From Thermodesulfovibrio sp. (GTDB taxonomy: Bacteria > Nitrospirota > Thermodesulfovibrionia > Thermodesulfovibrionales > JdFR-85), in contig JALUAR010000215.1 of assembly GCA_027050975.1 (NCBI GenBank), positions 2,375 to 37,999 of the forward strand: 35,625 nucleotides of DNA, read 5' to 3'. Under the pieces are notes generated by a model. That model was given only the letters and a program-made list of their open reading frames with translations, searched no databases and had not been told where the DNA came from. The position numbers and the translations under genes were made by a program. Below are positions 33,553-35,625 of this stretch, piece by piece (the first letter of the stretch is position 1; every line of letters starts with the position of its first letter).

Positions 33553-34141
33553 TTTCCGGATACTCGTTATCGACGACGACGAAATAGCAAGAGATGTGGT
33601 AGTGAGTCTCCTTTCCAAAGAGGGGTTCTCTGTCCAATCAGCCAGGGACGGTATCGAAGGAATAATGGCTATCAGGAGTACCGACTTTGATCTTATAATA
33701 ACAGATCTTAAAATGCCCGGTGCTGATGGAATTGAGGTTTTGAAGGAGGCAAAACGTCTTCGGCCTGATGCTGCCGTTGTTATACTAACTGCATATGGCA
33801 CCCTGAATAATGCCCTTGAGGCAATACAGCTGGGGGCTTACGACTATATAACCAAACCTTTTAAACTACAGGAACTTTTAATAGTTGTTGAGAATGCAAA
33901 GAAGCGCGCGGAACTTGTTAAAGAAAATGAAGAACTAAGAGAGCATCTGAGAAACACTTACCGTGACCTTGAAATGATTGATTCCATAGGAAAAAGCCCG
34001 GATCCTGAACTAAAGATTAGTATATTAGAAAGAATGGCAAGATTAAAGGAACTTGGAATTTTGAACGATACAGATATAGAGATCCTTAAAGAAAGAATTA
34101 TAGGGGGCAGAACAAGTGCCAAGGGTTTTAGTGGTAGATGA
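33536..34141 (+). CDS. Response regulator with SHOCT-like C-terminal segment
   Basis: The 201-residue protein has an N-terminal REC domain (about 8-125): acidic triad near D13-D15, phosphoacceptor D57 (LIITDLKMPG), T85 (VVILTAYGT) and K107 (YITKPF). A coiled-coil linker follows, then ISILERMARLKELGILNDTDIEILKERII split here at residues about 163-191, resembling a short SHOCT-type helix pair. There is no DNA-binding or enzymatic output. The start is TTG at 33536 (AGGAG 7 nt upstream) or GTG one codon later. It overlaps the next gene by 26 nt. It may act as a single-domain phosphoacceptor or adaptor for the next protein. Confidence 0.85.
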   Translation: MVERNNFRILVIDDDEIARDVVVSLLSKEGFSVQSARDGIEGIMAIRSTDFDLIITDLKMPGADGIEVLKEAKRLRPDAAVVILTAYGTLNNALEAIQLGAYDYITKPFKLQELLIVVENAKKRAELVKENEELREHLRNTYRDLEMIDSIGKSPDPELKISILERMARLKELGILNDTDIEILKERIIGGRTSAKGFSGR

Positions 34142-35603
34142 TGAGGATGTGGTAAGAGATGTACTCTCAAAGATGATAGAAGCCATTGGTCCGTTTGAGA
34201 CGGACACTGCTTCTGATGGGATAGAAGCCCTGGATCGCCTTAAAGAAGGACATTATGACATCGTATTTACTGACCTGAGAATGCCTCGGCTTGGTGGCTT
34301 TGAATTCATGAAAGAGGCTCGGGAGATATCTCCTACTGTGCCTTTTGTTGTTGTTACTGCTTTGTCGCATCTGGATACGGCCATAAACGCATTAAGAGAT
34401 GGTGCCTCGGATTTTATAACAAAACCTTTCAAATACGATGACATCAGACGTGTTCTAGACCGTGTGAACCGGGAAAGAAGTATACTCAAATCGCTTGATG
34501 ATAACGGAAATCGGGATGGCGCAGTAAGATTGCTCAATTCGGAACTTTTCAGAAAACTAAACGAAATAAATCTTCTCTTTACATTATCATCCGAACTGGA
34601 TGAAATAACCGACAATAGCGAGATACTTCAGAAACTCCCTTCAATGATTGCAAAGCTGTTAAGAGCCAACTGTGTAATACTCCGTGCCATCGAGAATGAT
34701 TACTTAATAAGCAGAAGCTGCTTTGGCCAATCTATTGTGGAACCTATACGGCTGCAGGGGTCGATTTTCGAAAAGGTTTTTAATGATGGCAAATACATGT
34801 TACTTGAACTCGGAGAGCTAAGCCCTCTTGACAGAACACCGTTGAATTCAGAAATGCTTATAGTGCCTATAATGCTTCATGAAGAGGTCTTTGGATTTAT
34901 AGTTATAACCGACAAGATCGACGGATATCGTTTCAGTGAAGACGTTATTAATCTTGTCCTTACCCTCATACACAAGGCATCCCTGAGGCTTGAAAATAAC
35001 GCCCTTTATGAGATTACGTACAATAATTTATTAAACACACTTAAGACCCTGGTCCTAACAATTGAGGCAAGAGATTCCTATACGAAACAGCACTCGGAAA
35101 ATGTTACGGATATAGCACTTGAGATTGCCGAGGTTGTGGAGTGTACTCAAGAAGAAAAGGATGCCCTGAAATTTGGAGGATATCTCCATGACATTGGCAA
35201 GATAGGAGTTCGTGACACCATTTTACTAAAACCTGCAAGATTAACCTCCGAAGAGTATGAAGAGATAAAGAAACACCCCTTGATAGGTGATACTATTGTT
35301 GCTCCTCTGGGCTCTTTACCGTTAGAAAGGCTTTTGATAAGACATCATCATGAACGATTTGATGGGAAAGGCTACCCAGATGGCCTGGCTGGAGAAGAGA
35401 TTCCTCTCATAGCACGTATTCTTGCCGTAGCTGACACGTATGACTCAATGACTACAAACAGACCATATAGAAAGGGGCTATCCCATCAAATCGCAATTGA
35501 CGAGATTAAGAGATGTTCGGGTACACAGTTTGATCCTGCAATAGCCCGAGCATTTTTAAATACACCTACTGCGAGGAGAGGGCTCAATCATGATAAAGCT
35601 TAA
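34116..35603 (+). CDS. REC-GAF-HD-GYP protein, cyclic-di-GMP phosphodiesterase
   Basis: The 495-residue protein has a REC domain (1-120; phosphoacceptor D53 in FTDLRMP, T81, K103), a GAF-like middle (about 145-295) and a C-terminal HD-GYP domain with H358-D359 (YLHDIGKIG), HHHE at 410-413 and the G419-Y420-P421 signature. HD-GYP enzymes hydrolyse c-di-GMP, which generally promotes motility. All catalytic residues I can check are present. The start is a GTG at 34116 with GGGGG 8 nt upstream. Its place downstream of the sigma-28 promoter suggests it is made with late flagellar genes. Confidence 0.92.
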   Translation: MPRVLVVDDEDVVRDVLSKMIEAIGPFETDTASDGIEALDRLKEGHYDIVFTDLRMPRLGGFEFMKEAREISPTVPFVVVTALSHLDTAINALRDGASDFITKPFKYDDIRRVLDRVNRERSILKSLDDNGNRDGAVRLLNSELFRKLNEINLLFTLSSELDEITDNSEILQKLPSMIAKLLRANCVILRAIENDYLISRSCFGQSIVEPIRLQGSIFEKVFNDGKYMLLELGELSPLDRTPLNSEMLIVPIMLHEEVFGFIVITDKIDGYRFSEDVINLVLTLIHKASLRLENNALYEITYNNLLNTLKTLVLTIEARDSYTKQHSENVTDIALEIAEVVECTQEEKDALKFGGYLHDIGKIGVRDTILLKPARLTSEEYEEIKKHPLIGDTIVAPLGSLPLERLLIRHHHERFDGKGYPDGLAGEEIPLIARILAVADTYDSMTTNRPYRKGLSHQIAIDEIKRCSGTQFDPAIARAFLNTPTARRGLNHDKA

Positions 35604-35625
35604 ACCCGACAGCAGGGTACATATA
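35590..35625 (+). CDS. Start of a further gene, cut by right window edge
   Basis: An ATG at 35590 opens a frame (MIKLKPDSRVHI) that stays open to the window end. GAGAGGG lies 7 nt upstream, and it overlaps the HD-GYP gene by 14 nt, as neighbouring genes here do. Twelve codons are too few to name a family. Confidence 0.5.
   Translation, partial: MIKLKPDSRVHI

Noticed and set aside
1..35625. CRISPR arrays, tRNA genes, insertion sequences and attachment sites
   Set aside because: No evenly spaced direct repeats, tRNA cloverleaf patterns, transposase or integrase frames were seen.

Overview
The window looks like a chromosomal segment of an anaerobic, flagellated bacterium. Wood-Ljungdahl-type one-carbon genes (metV, folD, a CooC/AcsF-type ATPase) sit beside a large flagellar-glycosylation locus. 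A deep lineage such as Nitrospirota (Thermodesulfovibrionia-like) would fit, but this is inference from gene content only; no taxonomic marker gene is present.

Layout. (1) 1-3144, minus strand: a one-carbon operon read right to left: CooC-like ATPase, 5-formyl-THF cyclo-ligase, FolE, FolD, MetV (cut by the left edge). A TTGACA-N18-TAGAAT promoter sits so close to the cooC start that the mRNA may be leaderless. (2) 3251-5361: an amidohydrolase (+) converging with a phenylacetate-CoA ligase (-); their stops overlap by 4 nt. (3) 5395-9024: a sigma-28 promoter, then flagellin, flaG, fliD, fliS and a FliT-like gene. The ligase's sigma-70-type promoter lies back to back with the sigma-28 promoter. 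(4) 9161-32707: a glycan island of 12 plus-strand genes. From 11281 onward the genes are tightly packed, with overlaps of 4-8 nt or gaps of at most 27 nt. It encodes a sugar aminotransferase, a sulfotransferase, a radical SAM/SPASM protein, methyltransferases, a WbqC-like protein, an AsnB-type amidotransferase and several very long multidomain glycosyltransferases. (5) 32746-35625: a small helical protein of unknown role, then a second sigma-28 promoter driving a FlgM-associated small gene, a response regulator, a REC-GAF-HD-GYP c-di-GMP phosphodiesterase and the start of another gene.

How it may work together: flagellin and its assembly factors are made next to enzymes that appear able to build a decorated glycan (amino sugar, amide, methyl and possibly sulfate groups). 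No canonical Maf (DUF115) gene is visible. Two genes instead carry what looks like a Maf N-terminal domain joined to a CgeB-type glycosyltransferase domain, which may be an unusual flagellin (or other surface) glycosyltransferase. One of them, at 28111-30981, has a run of 20 A residues exactly between its N-terminal glycosyltransferase and its Maf-N/CgeB half. A gain or loss of one A would stop translation within 8 codons, so this looks like a phase-variation switch. The paralogue at 23503 has a perfect 16-bp inverted repeat at nearly the same place relative to the Maf-N domain.

No rRNA, tRNA, transposase, CRISPR array or origin was seen, and no gene-free stretch exceeds 300 bases (the longest, 5362-5574, holds the flagellin promoter and leader).
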